The notes under the pieces are model-generated. The model was not told where the DNA came from. It made no database searches and saw only the letters and a program-made list of their open reading frames with translations. A DNA stretch of 17,345 bases, taken from an uncultured Lachnospiraceae bacterium. GTDB taxonomy: Bacteria; Bacillota; Clostridia; Lachnospirales; Lachnospiraceae. This document shows positions 1 through 7,506 of the stretch, in pieces; the stretch's first letter is position 1; each line of letters begins with the position of its first letter. Location of the stretch: NCBI GenBank assembly GCA_910579735.1, contig CAJTUZ010000039.1, positions 1 to 17,345 of the forward strand, in the 5' to 3' direction. Both the position numbers and the translations under genes were made by a program.

Positions 1-33
1 TATACCGACATATAAGAACTTCTAAAGAGATAA

Positions 34-381
34 TCTAAATTCACCATAAATTTTGACAAAAAACTACAGGCAAAAAAAGATAACGAATGGTGCTTTGTTA
101 AGCTGTTTGATGTATTGTATTTTGAGTCTGTAGATAATCGTACCTTTTTATATACCGAAGATGATGTAATGGAGGTTAAGCAACGGTTATATGAGTTGGA
201 AATCATTCTTTCAGACAAAGATTTTATTCGAATTTCAAAATCGCAGATAATCAATATAAATAAGGTTAAATCACTTAGACCGGAAATCAATCGCACAATT
301 TTAGCAACAATGTGTAATGGGGAACAGCTTTTCATATCAAGAAAATATGTGCCTGCAATACGCAGTCTGTTATCAATATGA
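34..381 (+). pseudogene. LytTR-domain transcription factor, 5'-truncated
   Basis: The encoded protein is the DNA-binding half of a small stand-alone LytTR regulator. Motifs of the family are clear: the YFESVDNRTF segment, then DFIRISKSQIININKVKSLRP and the ISRKYV segment near the C-terminus. Readable homology begins around base 64 (LQAKKDNEW) but the frame is closed by TAA at 31-33. Between there and base 115 there is no ATG, GTG or TTG with a ribosome site. The only candidate, TTG at 115, lies inside the conserved domain and has no Shine-Dalgarno. The usual N-terminal segment of this roughly 145-residue family is therefore missing, either lost at a breakpoint near the window edge or shifted out of frame. 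The stop (379-381) sits 10 bases before the DUF3021 gene, the normal pairing in which the membrane protein is thought to restrain the LytTR factor. Family call is firm; broken status is inferred. Confidence 0.75.
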
Positions 382-391
382 GGAGGAAGGT

Positions 392-859
392 ATGCGAAAT
401 TTCAAGAGAGAAATTATTCAATTTGCAGTATGGATGAGGAATGGAGTTGCTTTTTGTACTACTTGGTTTCTTATTCTCATTTTGGCCTATCATTCTATTT
501 TTAATATCCAGACTATTTCAACAAAAGGTTTGATGAAAGTAGTGCTTTTGATTATAGGCGGTGTTTTGATTTTCAATTTGACTTTTACCCGTATCATTAT
601 AAAAAAAATGAATTTTATGATGAGATTAACTTGTTTTATGTGTGCAATCAGCCTGTATGAATGTCTTGGATTTTATTGGCTTGGATTCTTTACGGGTAAA
701 GGTACGGCAGTTCAATGGTTAATATTCATTGGAATTATTCTTATTTTTTATTTTATCTGTACAGTATTGTATCAGAAATACAGTAAGAAGCAAGGCGAAA
801 TTTACACCAAAGGATTGCAGAAATATCAAATGGAAAGGAGTATGCAGCATGAAAGATAG
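392..859 (+). CDS. DUF3021-type four-helix membrane protein (LytTR partner)
   Basis: A 155-residue integral membrane protein with four hydrophobic stretches at roughly residues 15-36, 48-68, 75-97 and 106-128, and a charged cytoplasmic tail. Size, topology and position directly after a LytTR gene match the DUF3021 family. In streptococcal LytTR regulatory systems analogous membrane proteins inhibit the adjacent LytTR regulator; transfer of that role here is inference. The start is ATG 392 because it follows an AGGAGGAAGG ribosome site at 381-390; the open frame continues upstream but inside the LytTR gene. The stop overlaps the next gene by 11 bases, indicating translational coupling. The DNA is AT-rich like its neighbours. 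Confidence 0.75.
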   Translation: MRNFKREIIQFAVWMRNGVAFCTTWFLILILAYHSIFNIQTISTKGLMKVVLLIIGGVLIFNLTFTRIIIKKMNFMMRLTCFMCAISLYECLGFYWLGFFTGKGTAVQWLIFIGIILIFYFICTVLYQKYSKKQGEIYTKGLQKYQMERSMQHER

Positions 860-1460
860 AGAAATGTTATGCCTGGCGCTGCAGGAATTAAAAGCAGATT
901 GTCGGAAGAAGCAGAAAAGGGGATTGCCTTTTATTCTGGCATCTGTCCCGTTATGGTTGATGATTTCGGTTATTCATATATCGTCTTTGCCTATTCTAAC
1001 CAAAAACCTATACACATTTTTCTGCTCTGCACCTTTGGTTCCATTAGCTTATTTGATCTCTAAGGTAATAGGGGTGGATTTTCAAAATAAGGATAATCCC
1101 CTTACAAAATTAGGATTGATATTTACGGTAAATCAAATATTTTACCTTTTAATAGTAATGTGGGTATATGCAGCTATACCGGATAAAATGGTGATGGTCT
1201 ATGCAATGGTTTTTGGGGCACATCTATTTCCTTACGGTTGGCTGTATCAATCAAAAACATACTATATACTTTCGGTAATCGTACCGATTGGAGTTTTGAT
1301 TTTGGGTTTGCATTACAATGCTGCCATTATAGCGATATTTATGGTAATTATTGAAGTAATATTTTGCTTTTCTCTAATTATTGAGAATAGGATTGAAAAT
1401 CAACAGGAAGAAAAGTTACATATTATAATAAAAACCAGTTATCGCATAAAGGAAGAATGA
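849..1460 (+). CDS. DUF7010-like multi-pass membrane protein
   Basis: A 203-residue membrane protein with about six hydrophobic helices after a short charged N-terminus (MKDREMLCLALQELKADCRKK). The conserved-looking segments GLPFILASVPLWL, KVIGVDFQNKDNPLTKLG and GAHLFPYGWLYQSKTYYILS recall the DUF7010 family of Firmicutes membrane proteins; this is from memory of the family pattern, not a search. The function is unknown. ATG 849 is chosen because AAAGGAG at 834-840 sits at proper spacing and because it gives the 11-base overlap with the DUF3021 gene. The longer frame beginning at 729 would run through that gene. It is probably co-transcribed with the LytTR/DUF3021 pair, so it may be a target or partner of that system. 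Confidence 0.65.
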   Translation: MKDREMLCLALQELKADCRKKQKRGLPFILASVPLWLMISVIHISSLPILTKNLYTFFCSAPLVPLAYLISKVIGVDFQNKDNPLTKLGLIFTVNQIFYLLIVMWVYAAIPDKMVMVYAMVFGAHLFPYGWLYQSKTYYILSVIVPIGVLILGLHYNAAIIAIFMVIIEVIFCFSLIIENRIENQQEEKLHIIIKTSYRIKEE

Positions 1461-1463
1461 AAT

Positions 1464-2414
1464 ATGAAACGATGCGTTCCGTTGGAATCCGCTGCAGAAG
1501 CTGTCTGCAATCAAAGCTCTGTGCCTCCGCTGATCTTTCAGATGCCGCCGGAGCAAGGCAGGAGGGCATTAGAGGAAATGCAGGATACGCCGGTATATAA
1601 ATATCCCGCAGATATATCCTCAGTTTGTGTCAATACTGGGATGTGGGGGAATATTCCCGTATATTTCATTGCGCCCGGAGATGAAAAAATCAGAAACATT
1701 ATATTCTATATCCATGGCGCAGGCTGGGTATTTGGCAGCTTTCATACTCACGAAAAATTAGTCAGGGAGCTTTCAGCAAGGACAAATTCGCTGGTCGTAT
1801 TTCCCGAATACAGCCGGTCGCCGGAAGCAAAATATCCGACAGCGATAGAACAGTGCTATTTTCTCCTTTCCCATATATGGGAAATCATCGGGGATTGTTT
1901 TCCGATGGCAAACGGCGCTGCGCTCACAGTGGCAGGCGACAGTGTTGGCGGGAACATGGCGATTGCCATGGTTCTGATGTCATCCATGCGGCATGGCCCG
2001 TGTATCCGCAAGCTGCTATTATATTATCCGGTAACGAACGCCTGCTTTGATACGCCCAGTTACCGCCAATTTGCATCGGACTATTATCTGTATCGGGAAG
2101 GAATGAAATGGTTCTGGCGGCAGTATACAGCATCTATGGAAGATAGAAATCAGATTACTGCATCTCCTCTTCGAGCGGATATAGATTGTCTAAAGTGTTT
2201 TCCGCCAACGATGATCATAAACGGCCAGGCGGATGTTTTACGCAGCGAAGGGGAAGCCTTTGGCGAAAAACTCCGGTGTGCAGGCGTGGAAGTGACAGCG
2301 TTACGGGTGCAGGGAACTATTCATGATTTTGTAATGCTGAATGCTCTGGACCAGACGAATGCCTGCCGTACTGCTATGGATGCGTCAACCGGATGGGTGA
2401 ACCGTCTAAGTTAA
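1464..2414 (+). CDS. Alpha/beta hydrolase, HSL (lipase/esterase) family
   Basis: A 316-residue cytoplasmic carboxylesterase-like enzyme of the hormone-sensitive-lipase family. The oxyanion-hole motif is HGAGW at residues 84-88 (HGGG in most relatives). The nucleophile elbow is GDSVGGN at 158-164 with Ser160. The probable acid is Asp257 in NGQADVL and the base His287 in GTIHDF, so the triad is complete and spaced as in the family. An N-terminal cap of about 75 residues precedes the hydrolase fold, and there is no signal peptide. The natural substrate cannot be told; short-chain esters or acylated metabolites are typical. ATG 1464 is three bases after the previous stop, with AAAGGAAG at 1448-1455. 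The codon use is more GC-rich than in the three genes before it, so the operon may be composite. Confidence 0.88.
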   Translation: MKRCVPLESAAEAVCNQSSVPPLIFQMPPEQGRRALEEMQDTPVYKYPADISSVCVNTGMWGNIPVYFIAPGDEKIRNIIFYIHGAGWVFGSFHTHEKLVRELSARTNSLVVFPEYSRSPEAKYPTAIEQCYFLLSHIWEIIGDCFPMANGAALTVAGDSVGGNMAIAMVLMSSMRHGPCIRKLLLYYPVTNACFDTPSYRQFASDYYLYREGMKWFWRQYTASMEDRNQITASPLRADIDCLKCFPPTMIINGQADVLRSEGEAFGEKLRCAGVEVTALRVQGTIHDFVMLNALDQTNACRTAMDASTGWVNRLS

Positions 2415-2415
2415 G

Positions 2416-2457
2416 ATCCAATGTGGCGAAAAGGTTCTGTTTTCAGGCACTTTGGAT
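2416..2457. repeat. Imperfect inverted repeat after the hydrolase gene
   Basis: Arms ATCCAATGTG (2416-2425) and CACTTTGGAT (2448-2457) pair over 10 positions with one mismatch and a 22-base loop, followed by TTTT. It could be a weak terminator or attenuator between the hydrolase and the small membrane protein. The stem is AT-rich and the loop long, so the function is uncertain. Confidence 0.35.
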
Positions 2458-2502
2458 TTTGAATTGCTGCAATAACAACAGAATAGTCACAGGAGGAATG
2501 AC

Positions 2503-2856
2503 ATGAAACAGAGCATTATATTATGGTTGGCAGTTTCGGCGGCAGTTATGCTGGCGCTTCCATGGATTGCGGTTACTTTTGTAAAAGGCGATGCAGGAAT
2601 GGCTGTATGTTTTCTATTATTTTTTGCAGTTAATCCGTTATATTCCATGATAATCGGGGCATTTGCGGGAAAAGACATCCGGCATTTATGGAGCCTTCCG
2701 CCTGTTTCCGCCGTGCTTTTCCTGATTGGCACATGGATATTCTTTGACATGGGGGAAACGGGATTTATCCTGTACGCGGCGGTCTACCTTGCCTTGGGGA
2801 TAGCGGCTATGCTAATCTCCATGCTCATCAGAAAGACAACACAGAGGCATATTTAA
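2503..2856 (+). CDS. Small four-helix membrane protein, unknown function
   Basis: A 117-residue hydrophobic protein with about four membrane helices (residues roughly 5-27, 31-52, 65-83, 89-110) and a short basic tail (RKTTQRHI). I do not recognise a family. The start ATG 2503 is set by a strong AGGAGG at 2491-2496. It lies 88 bases after the hydrolase stop and ends just before a terminator, so it is the last gene of the left-hand rightward group. The reverse-strand frame over the same bases is a shadow: its residue pattern is not protein-like and it has no ribosome site. Confidence 0.7.
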   Translation: MKQSIILWLAVSAAVMLALPWIAVTFVKGDAGMAVCFLLFFAVNPLYSMIIGAFAGKDIRHLWSLPPVSAVLFLIGTWIFFDMGETGFILYAAVYLALGIAAMLISMLIRKTTQRHI

Positions 2857-2882
2857 AAAAATGATTAGCATAAAACAGAGAA

Positions 2883-2906
2883 AGAGAGCTGCAAGGCTCT
2901 TTTTTT
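2883..2906 (+). terminator. Intrinsic terminator
   Basis: Stem AGAGC (2885-2889) and GCTCT (2896-2900), loop TGCAAG, with a run of seven T (2900-2906) straight after and an A-rich 5' flank. It lies 26 bases past the stop of the small membrane protein and closes the left-hand gene group. Confidence 0.7.
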
Positions 2907-3127
2907 CATATCGGCTATTTGCAGTCTTTCGGGGATTGCGCCTTGTAAGGGAGCATGGCGGTAGGAAAAGAATAAGAATTACGGGAAACTTACAAAGCCT
3001 GTTGCTTCTGTATTTTTTATGATATAGGATTATGATAAAAAACTTTAAAAAAGTTTTGATCATTTAGGGTTAAAGATTCGTCATTATTTATATACAGATT
3101 ATTTTACGGAGAGGAGTTGATGGCGTT
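2907..3127. other. Gap before the ECF sigma operon
   Basis: No gene is visible in these 221 bases. They should hold the promoter of the ECF sigma operon. A possible sigma-A pair is TTGCTT (3002-3007), 17 bases, TAGGAT (3025-3030), but it is weak. No clear ECF-type -35/-10 pair (GAAC / CGTC) could be placed with correct spacing. A short inverted repeat at 3039-3057 is listed separately. GGAGAGGAG at 3109-3117 is the ribosome site of the sigma gene. Confidence 0.4.
3039..3057. repeat. 8-bp inverted repeat upstream of the sigma gene
   Basis: AAAACTTT (3039-3046) and AAAGTTTT (3050-3057) form a perfect dyad with a 3-base centre, 71 bases before the GTG start and downstream of the candidate sigma-A promoter. 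It could be an operator or a weak hairpin; being pure A/T apart from one C:G pair per arm, it may also be chance. Confidence 0.4.
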
Positions 3128-3661
3128 GTGAATAGGGAAGGGACGTATTCCGATGATGATTTGGTAGAACGGATAAGGCTCGGTGATGAAAAAGCGGCTG
3201 AGGAATTGATAAAACGCTATTATTCATCCATCCTGTTTTATTGTAAAAGACATTGTTTCAATTCGGAGAGAGCAGAAGATCTGACGCAGGAGACTTTTCT
3301 GAGACTGTTTCGGAATTTGTCAGGATATAAAGGGAAAAGAAAATTTAAGGCCTATTTATATACGATAGCAAATCATTTGTGTATTGATGAAAGCCGGAAA
3401 ATAGAAGTTTACCCATTGGAAAATGAGGAAGAAATCACAGATGCAATTGATGAGATACGCCGAATAGAGGATCGATCAGAAGTAGATTATCGCTTAAAGG
3501 TTTTATCACCGGAGCAGAGAGAAGCGGTTATTTTACGGTTTGGAGAACAGCTTTCATTTTGGGAGATTGCCAAAATAATGGGATGCAATATGCGGACAGC
3601 ACAGAGCAGGGTTAGGAATGCCCTGAAAATTATGCGAAAGGAGCAGGAAAATGGGAGATAA
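3128..3661 (+). CDS. ECF-type RNA polymerase sigma factor
   Basis: A 177-residue sigma-70 family protein with only regions 2 and 4. Region 2 spans about residues 20-90: the helix AAEELIKRYY, then RAEDLTQETFLRLFRNL, which contacts core enzyme, and FKAYLYTIANHLCIDESRK for -10 recognition. Region 4 spans about 118-172: LSPEQREAVILRFGEQLS, then a helix-turn-helix (EIAKIMGCNMRTAQSRVRNAL) for -35 binding. The start is GTG 3128, ten bases after GGAGAGGAG; the earlier ATG at 3120 opens only a three-codon frame. The gene overlaps the next one by 11 bases. Position at the head of a membrane-protein/ABC operon suggests it drives its own operon in response to envelope damage or a peptide antibiotic; this is inference. 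Confidence 0.92.
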   Translation: MNREGTYSDDDLVERIRLGDEKAAEELIKRYYSSILFYCKRHCFNSERAEDLTQETFLRLFRNLSGYKGKRKFKAYLYTIANHLCIDESRKIEVYPLENEEEITDAIDEIRRIEDRSEVDYRLKVLSPEQREAVILRFGEQLSFWEIAKIMGCNMRTAQSRVRNALKIMRKEQENGR

Positions 3662-4445
3662 GGAGTTAAAGAAATATTTGCAGCAGTCCTTGCAGCAGAG
3701 GGCAGAACTGGAAGAGAAACTTGATAGGAATGGCATCAGGCTGACAGAAACGATAAATTTATGTACTGAAATGATGCAGGAACAGAAATTGGCACAAAAA
3801 TCGCAGGAAGAACCGAGAACAGGTTTTGTTCAGTATTTATCAGATATTTTCCGTTTTGAGGGGATATCTATATTTGGATTACAGGCGCTTGTGTTATTTA
3901 TCGTGTGTCTGAAAATTTCTGCCATAGCAGATATTCCTCAATATATACCGGTTTTCATGCCCCTGTTTGTGCTGGCAGTCATGCCGGTTATGTTCAGATG
4001 CCAGTATTATGGGATGAGTGAAATTGAAGCTGTTACAAGGGCTTCCGCTTCACAGATTGTACTGGCAAAGCTGGTTTTGGCAGGAGCAGCCAATCTTGTA
4101 TGTATGACTGTGCTTATTTCTTTAGAAGTACATCTTCAAGATTCGTACAGGGAAATAGGACGGATGATTTTATACTGTCTGGTTCCCTATTTAGTCTGCA
4201 TGGTCAGTATGCTGCGCCTGATTCGAATGCGCAGGAAAGAAAACATACAAATAGGCACGCTATTAATGCTTGCTTCCTGCGTATGCTGGGGAGTACTGGC
4301 AAGGACTTTGCCGTGGCTGTATGAAGCCTCTGCTTTTGGTATATGGATTGCAGCTTTTTTGTTTTTCGCGTTTTTTTTCATAAAGGAAATTTATTTTATT
4401 ATAGCAACGAGAAGGGAAGGGAAATTATATGGAATTATCAATTGA
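3651..4445 (+). CDS. Membrane protein, putative anti-sigma factor
   Basis: A 264-residue protein with a hydrophilic N-terminal part of about 65 residues (Gln/Glu-rich, helical, ELKKYLQQSLQQRAELEEK) followed by about six membrane helices starting near residue 72. This layout, cytoplasmic head then membrane region, encoded immediately after and overlapping an ECF sigma gene, is that of a membrane-bound anti-sigma factor. No recognised anti-sigma zinc motif (HxxxCxxC) or ZAS domain is present, so the role is inferred from position only. It overlaps the following ATPase gene by 17 bases. It could instead be an accessory permease subunit of the ABC transporter. Confidence 0.7.
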   Translation: MGDKELKKYLQQSLQQRAELEEKLDRNGIRLTETINLCTEMMQEQKLAQKSQEEPRTGFVQYLSDIFRFEGISIFGLQALVLFIVCLKISAIADIPQYIPVFMPLFVLAVMPVMFRCQYYGMSEIEAVTRASASQIVLAKLVLAGAANLVCMTVLISLEVHLQDSYREIGRMILYCLVPYLVCMVSMLRLIRMRRKENIQIGTLLMLASCVCWGVLARTLPWLYEASAFGIWIAAFLFFAFFFIKEIYFIIATRREGKLYGIIN

Positions 4446-5304
4446 CCGTTTGACAAAGCATTACGGAAGTAAAATAGCAGTAGATTGTGTCAGTGCAACC
4501 CTGAAGAAAGGTGTCTATGGGCTTTTGGGAGCCAATGGCGCGGGAAAGACAACCCTCATGCGGATGTTGTGTGCTATTTTGGAATCAACCTCCGGCGGGG
4601 TGTTTCTGAATGGAAAGGACATCATTGAAATGGGCGCAGATTATAGAAATGTATTGGGATATCTTCCACAGGATTTTGGATATTATCCTGGTTATACTGC
4701 AATGGAATTTTTGATGTATGTTTCCGCCCTAAAGGGGATACCAAAGAGTATTGCCCGAAAACGGACGGTAGAGTTATTGGAGGAGGTAGGTTTGGGCGAT
4801 GCTGCTGACAGGAAAGTAAGGACTTTTTCCGGCGGCATGAAGCAGAGGATAGGAATTGCACAGGCATTACTTAATCATCCGGAAATTCTGATTCTGGACG
4901 AGCCGACAGCCGGATTAGACCCGAAAGAAAGGGTACGTTTCCGCAATCTGCTTTCTGATTATGCCGGAGACAAAATCGTTATTCTGTCTACACACATTGT
5001 TTCTGATATAGAGGCAATTGCAGATGAAGTACTGTTTATGAAAAAAGGAAAATTTGTATTACAGGGCAGCGTTCCCGCGTTAATAAAAAAAGCGGGCGGA
5101 AGAGTATGGGAGCTCACGGTGCCCCAGGAAGAAACAAGAAAGTGGCAGGCGAAATCAACCGTTGCAAATTTAAGACATGAGGGACAGCAGGCGGTGCTTC
5201 GTATTATTTCAGAACATATGCCGGACGAGAGGGCTGTTCCGTGTGAAGCAACATTAGAAGACTTGTACCTGTATTATTTCCCGACAGAGCAGGAAGGGGT
5301 GTAG
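4429..5304 (+). CDS. ABC transporter ATP-binding protein
   Basis: A 291-residue nucleotide-binding subunit. All motifs are intact: Walker A GANGAGKTT (34-42), Q-loop YLPQDFG (Gln81), signature FSGGMKQR (133-140), Walker B ILILDEPTAGLD (153-164) and switch His189 in LSTHIV. A C-terminal extension of about 75 residues follows, as in bacitracin/lantibiotic-immunity and ABC-2 exporters. It works with the permease encoded 5 bases downstream. The start ATG 4429 lies within the end of the membrane-protein gene, with AGAAGGGAAGGG upstream. Substrate unknown; export of a peptide or relief of membrane stress is most likely from the ECF sigma context. Confidence 0.92.
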   Translation: MELSIDRLTKHYGSKIAVDCVSATLKKGVYGLLGANGAGKTTLMRMLCAILESTSGGVFLNGKDIIEMGADYRNVLGYLPQDFGYYPGYTAMEFLMYVSALKGIPKSIARKRTVELLEEVGLGDAADRKVRTFSGGMKQRIGIAQALLNHPEILILDEPTAGLDPKERVRFRNLLSDYAGDKIVILSTHIVSDIEAIADEVLFMKKGKFVLQGSVPALIKKAGGRVWELTVPQEETRKWQAKSTVANLRHEGQQAVLRIISEHMPDERAVPCEATLEDLYLYYFPTEQEGV

Positions 5305-5309
5305 TAACT

Positions 5310-6524
5310 ATGGAACTATTTTTACTGGAACATAGAAAATTATGGCGGAAGGCAGGCACCAAAATAAGCGTTTTTATTTGTTTTCTGTATGTGGTAGTAT
5401 TCGGGAGCATCCTTTCTTTTCAGTGGTTTAATTTTGGAAGCAAGGTTAATTTTACAAGCTCTAATTTCGGAAAAAATTTCGACGGGTATACCGCTATAAG
5501 AGACAGGCAGGAGTATGCGCTTTCATTTGGTGGAGTGCTGAGCGATAAGTCCATACAGCAAATAGTTGGGGATTATCAGAGAATGGAATCGGCTGATGCG
5601 AAAAAGGCGTGGGACTTAACTGATTGGATGATTATCAATGATTGGCTGGGAAATTTGTGGCCTGAACTTCAGGAGGCCGGAAGTTATCAGGTAGGTATCA
5701 GCTATTTTGAACCGGAAAAATTGACTGATTTTTATGGAAGAAGGCAGCTGGTTCTTGAAAAATATCTGGAAAATAATAATCAGACAGGAAAGGAAAAGGA
5801 GTATTTACTGCAAATAGATGAAAAGGTGATTAGACCATTTTATTATGGATGGATACGAGGCTGGCAGACACTTCTGAGTATTACGATTGACACATCGGCG
5901 GAGTCAATGGCACTGTTTCTTGCAATTGTTTTGTCCACGCTGTTTGCCGGAGAATGGCACAACAATACAAGTCCCTTAGTATTGACAACAAAAAACGGCT
6001 GGGAAATAATTGCTGTTGCCAAAATTATTACCGGTTTGGCATTTACAGTGGAATTATTTGCAATCATTGCGATTTGTGATATTGCATCGCAGCTTTTCTT
6101 TATGGGAACTACAGGGTGGGATATGCCCGTTCAGCTGATCAAGCTGACTGCAATTGCACCTATGAATATGCTGCAGGCAGAAATTTATGAATGGGCGTTT
6201 ACACTGCTTGGGATGGTCGGATTTGCCGGAATTGTTATGCTTATATCTTCGGCTGTAAAAAGTAATGTACTGGCATTGCTCCTTAGTCTTGCAGTTGTAT
6301 ACGTTCCAACGCTGATCGATCCGTATCTTCCCTGCGGATTACAGAAAGCACTAAGCTTAATTCCGTTAGTGGGAAGTGGAACCGATATTTTCCGGACATA
6401 TACGTTTCATATCTTTGGGAAATACGTGTGGTCGCCATATCTGTTGATCACTGTTCCTGTGCTGATTGGTATTGTGTGTATGCCGTTTGTCGTAAGGAAA
6501 TGGTCGAGCAGGATTAAGGCATAG
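5310..6524 (+). CDS. ABC-2-type transporter permease
   Basis: A 404-residue membrane protein. One N-terminal helix (about residues 18-40) is followed by a long hydrophilic region of about 140 residues, then about five helices in the C-terminal half, including segments around AMFLAIVLSTLF-type, AKIITGLAFTVELFAIIAI and MVGFAGIVMLISSAVKSNVLALLLSLAVVY-type stretches (not quoted in full). The large loop after helix 1 is the usual extracytoplasmic domain of ABC-2 permeases. It follows the ATPase by 5 bases (AGGAAGGGG ribosome site at 5291-5299), so the two form one transporter. No terminator was seen in the 95 bases after it, before the convergent acetyltransferase gene. Confidence 0.88.
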   Translation: MELFLLEHRKLWRKAGTKISVFICFLYVVVFGSILSFQWFNFGSKVNFTSSNFGKNFDGYTAIRDRQEYALSFGGVLSDKSIQQIVGDYQRMESADAKKAWDLTDWMIINDWLGNLWPELQEAGSYQVGISYFEPEKLTDFYGRRQLVLEKYLENNNQTGKEKEYLLQIDEKVIRPFYYGWIRGWQTLLSITIDTSAESMALFLAIVLSTLFAGEWHNNTSPLVLTTKNGWEIIAVAKIITGLAFTVELFAIIAICDIASQLFFMGTTGWDMPVQLIKLTAIAPMNMLQAEIYEWAFTLLGMVGFAGIVMLISSAVKSNVLALLLSLAVVYVPTLIDPYLPCGLQKALSLIPLVGSGTDIFRTYTFHIFGKYVWSPYLLITVPVLIGIVCMPFVVRKWSSRIKA

Positions 6525-6619
6525 GAGAAGCGGCGGAAAATAAACGGGAGGCATAAAGGATTAGAAATGGCAAAGAGCGGGCGGCCTTGCCGGGGACAAG
6601 TGAACATATCCAGTATCAG

Positions 6620-7426
6620 TTACTTTTCCCGGACGGTTGAGAAACCTTTGGATTTATCTCCATTCAGCCATTGCCATTGTTCGGAAAGTTCTATTTTTCC
6701 ATCATCCAAAAAGTGTGGTATACTATGACATTTTCCGGCTTTTATATCATTGCTTTGATTTATGTGCTGATAGTAAAAGTCTAATTCTCCATTCGAATCA
6801 ACGATCCCGATCATAGTACCTTTTTTAATTTCTCCACCGTAATATTCTGCCCATAAAATATTTCCGTTTTGGTGATATGCAAATAGTGTTTGATTATCGA
6901 CTTCCCCATTTTCTGTATTTGTAACAGGCGCAAATAATTTCCCCTCATAACATATGCTTGTGCTGCCAACTGTTAATGTTTTTTCCATTATTCCATACAC
7001 TAAAGAAAAGCCGCTGGCGGTTGATAATTCATTATGTGAAACAGTCTTATATCCTTTATGTTCGTAAAAACAGGTCGCACAAAGTGAAGCGTCCAGTATA
7101 ACTAAATTATGCTTGGCAGATATTTCTTCTTCAAGACACTGCATAATATAACTGCCATATCCTTTTTTTTGAAAACCGGGAAGTACAAACAATCTTGTAA
7201 TATGATTTTCTGAAAAAGTTCCCGTGCCGATCAGACAGTTATCTAAAAATAATGCTCTGACACAGCCGCTTTCAATATCAGCAGCAATTTTTTCTTTAGA
7301 GTGAAGACTGCTGAAAAAAGCTACTATTTCATGCGGATAATATTGAGGGTATACGGTTTGGATAGTATCCTGTACTAATTGATAGATTTGTCCTAAATCC
7401 TCTTTTTTGGCTTTTAAATATTCCAT
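6620..7426 (-). CDS. GNAT acetyltransferase with a C-terminal acetylglutamate-synthase-like small domain
   Basis: A 268-residue two-domain protein. Residues 1 to about 145 are a GNAT acetyl-CoA-dependent N-acetyltransferase; the acetyl-CoA loop is QKKGYG (86-91) after the strand ITRLFVLPGF, and the C-terminal Tyr/Gly segment is CFYEHKGYKTV. Residues about 160-268 resemble a small stand-alone protein often annotated 'n-acetylglutamate synthase': TLFAYHQNGNILWAEYYGG, then GELDFYYQHIN and LSEQWQWLNGD. Its true activity is unknown. The longer frame starts at 7441, but that ATG overlaps the GGAGG ribosome site that stands 8 bases before ATG 7426, so 7426 is the real start. Convergent with the permease gene; its own promoter is at 7452-7480. 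Confidence 0.85.
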   Translation of the reverse strand: MEYLKAKKEDLGQIYQLVQDTIQTVYPQYYPHEIVAFFSSLHSKEKIAADIESGCVRALFLDNCLIGTGTFSENHITRLFVLPGFQKKGYGSYIMQCLEEEISAKHNLVILDASLCATCFYEHKGYKTVSHNELSTASGFSLVYGIMEKTLTVGSTSICYEGKLFAPVTNTENGEVDNQTLFAYHQNGNILWAEYYGGEIKKGTMIGIVDSNGELDFYYQHINQSNDIKAGKCHSIPHFLDDGKIELSEQWQWLNGDKSKGFSTVREK

Positions 7427-7451
7427 AAAGTACGCCTCCATTCAGTTGCTT

Positions 7452-7480
7452 ATTATACCTTTGCAAATAAAAATAAACAA
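7452..7480 (-). promoter_or_regulatory. Sigma-A promoter of the acetyltransferase gene
   Basis: Read on the minus strand: -35 TTGTTT (7475-7480), 17-base spacer, -10 TATAAT (7452-7457, perfect consensus). The -10 lies 25 bases before the ATG at 7426, leaving a short leader that holds GGAGG. Confidence 0.65.
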
Positions 7481-7506
7481 TAGTAAATATATTAATGATA
7501 ATATAA

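Noticed and set aside
3056..3085. ECF-type promoter for the sigma operon using CGTC at 3079-3082
   Set aside because: No GAAC-like -35 element is present about 16 bases upstream.
6530..6610. Terminator between the permease and the acetyltransferase genes
   Set aside because: The only pairing is CGGC-CTT-GCCG, a 4-bp stem with 3-base loop and no T-run on either strand.
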